DNA from: Cyanobacteria bacterium UBA11153
Lineage (GTDB): Bacteria > Cyanobacteriota > Cyanobacteriia > Cyanobacteriales > Coleofasciculaceae
DNA: 15,195 nucleotides
Reading direction: 5' to 3'
NCBI GenBank assembly: GCA_003511885.1
Contig: DOIX01000140.1
Span: 69,372-84,566 of the forward strand
The notes beneath the pieces are model-generated. The model had not been told where the DNA came from. It searched no databases and saw nothing but the letters and a program-made list of their open reading frames with translations. Positions within the stretch are counted from its first letter, which is position 1. Each line of letters opens with the position of its first letter. The translations under genes were made by a program, and so were the position numbers. Below, in pieces: positions 15,168 through 15,195 of this stretch.

Positions 15168-15195
15168 TAATAGCTTACAGCGGTTTCCGCAGTAA

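Overview
The window looks like chromosome of a filamentous, Oscillatoriales-like cyanobacterium. Four HIP1 octamers (GCGATCGC at 2802, 3798, 5011 and 9826), heptameric short tandem repeats between genes, a PEP-CTERM surface protein, a CHASE2 sensor kinase and an RcaC-like regulator all point that way. The species cannot be named from sequence reading alone. AT content is moderate, codon use looks uniform, and no large foreign island is visible.

Region 1 (174-4443) is a phosphorelay pair: a membrane hybrid histidine kinase with two receivers, followed 82 bp later by a five-module regulator (receiver, OmpR-type DNA-binding domain, HPt, receiver, receiver). The HPt missing from the kinase is present in the regulator, so the two together hold every part of a multistep relay. 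Region 2 (4687-7612) is a convergent pair: a secreted esterase-like phytase-family protein with a PEP-CTERM anchor, and accC (biotin carboxylase) on the minus strand. A perfect 16-bp inverted repeat between them can terminate both.

Region 3 (7613-8570) is a non-coding and relic zone. It holds the 3' end of a decayed tnpB transposon gene with its end hairpin, an intact tRNA-Leu(GAG) with an extended -10 promoter, a 114-bp element with near-perfect terminal inverted repeats, a possible CHAT-domain C-terminal relic, and a cluster of TTGGCA/TGCCAA sites.

Region 4 (8571-11979) is a second sensory locus: a small membrane-anchored protein that looks like a degenerate histidine kinase (Arg where the phospho-His should be), a NarL/LuxR-like response regulator, and a CHASE2 sensor histidine kinase with a good H-box and ATPase motifs. 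Region 5 (12168-15020) encodes a large outer-membrane protein with an inverse-autotransporter-like beta-barrel followed by a right-handed beta-helix passenger. Its leader contains competing inverted repeats made of the same TTGGCA/TGCCAA words found upstream of the region 4 operon. The most interesting hypothesis here is that the CHASE2/NarL-like system controls both itself and this surface protein through those sites. The last 175 bases are non-coding and rich in inverted repeats.
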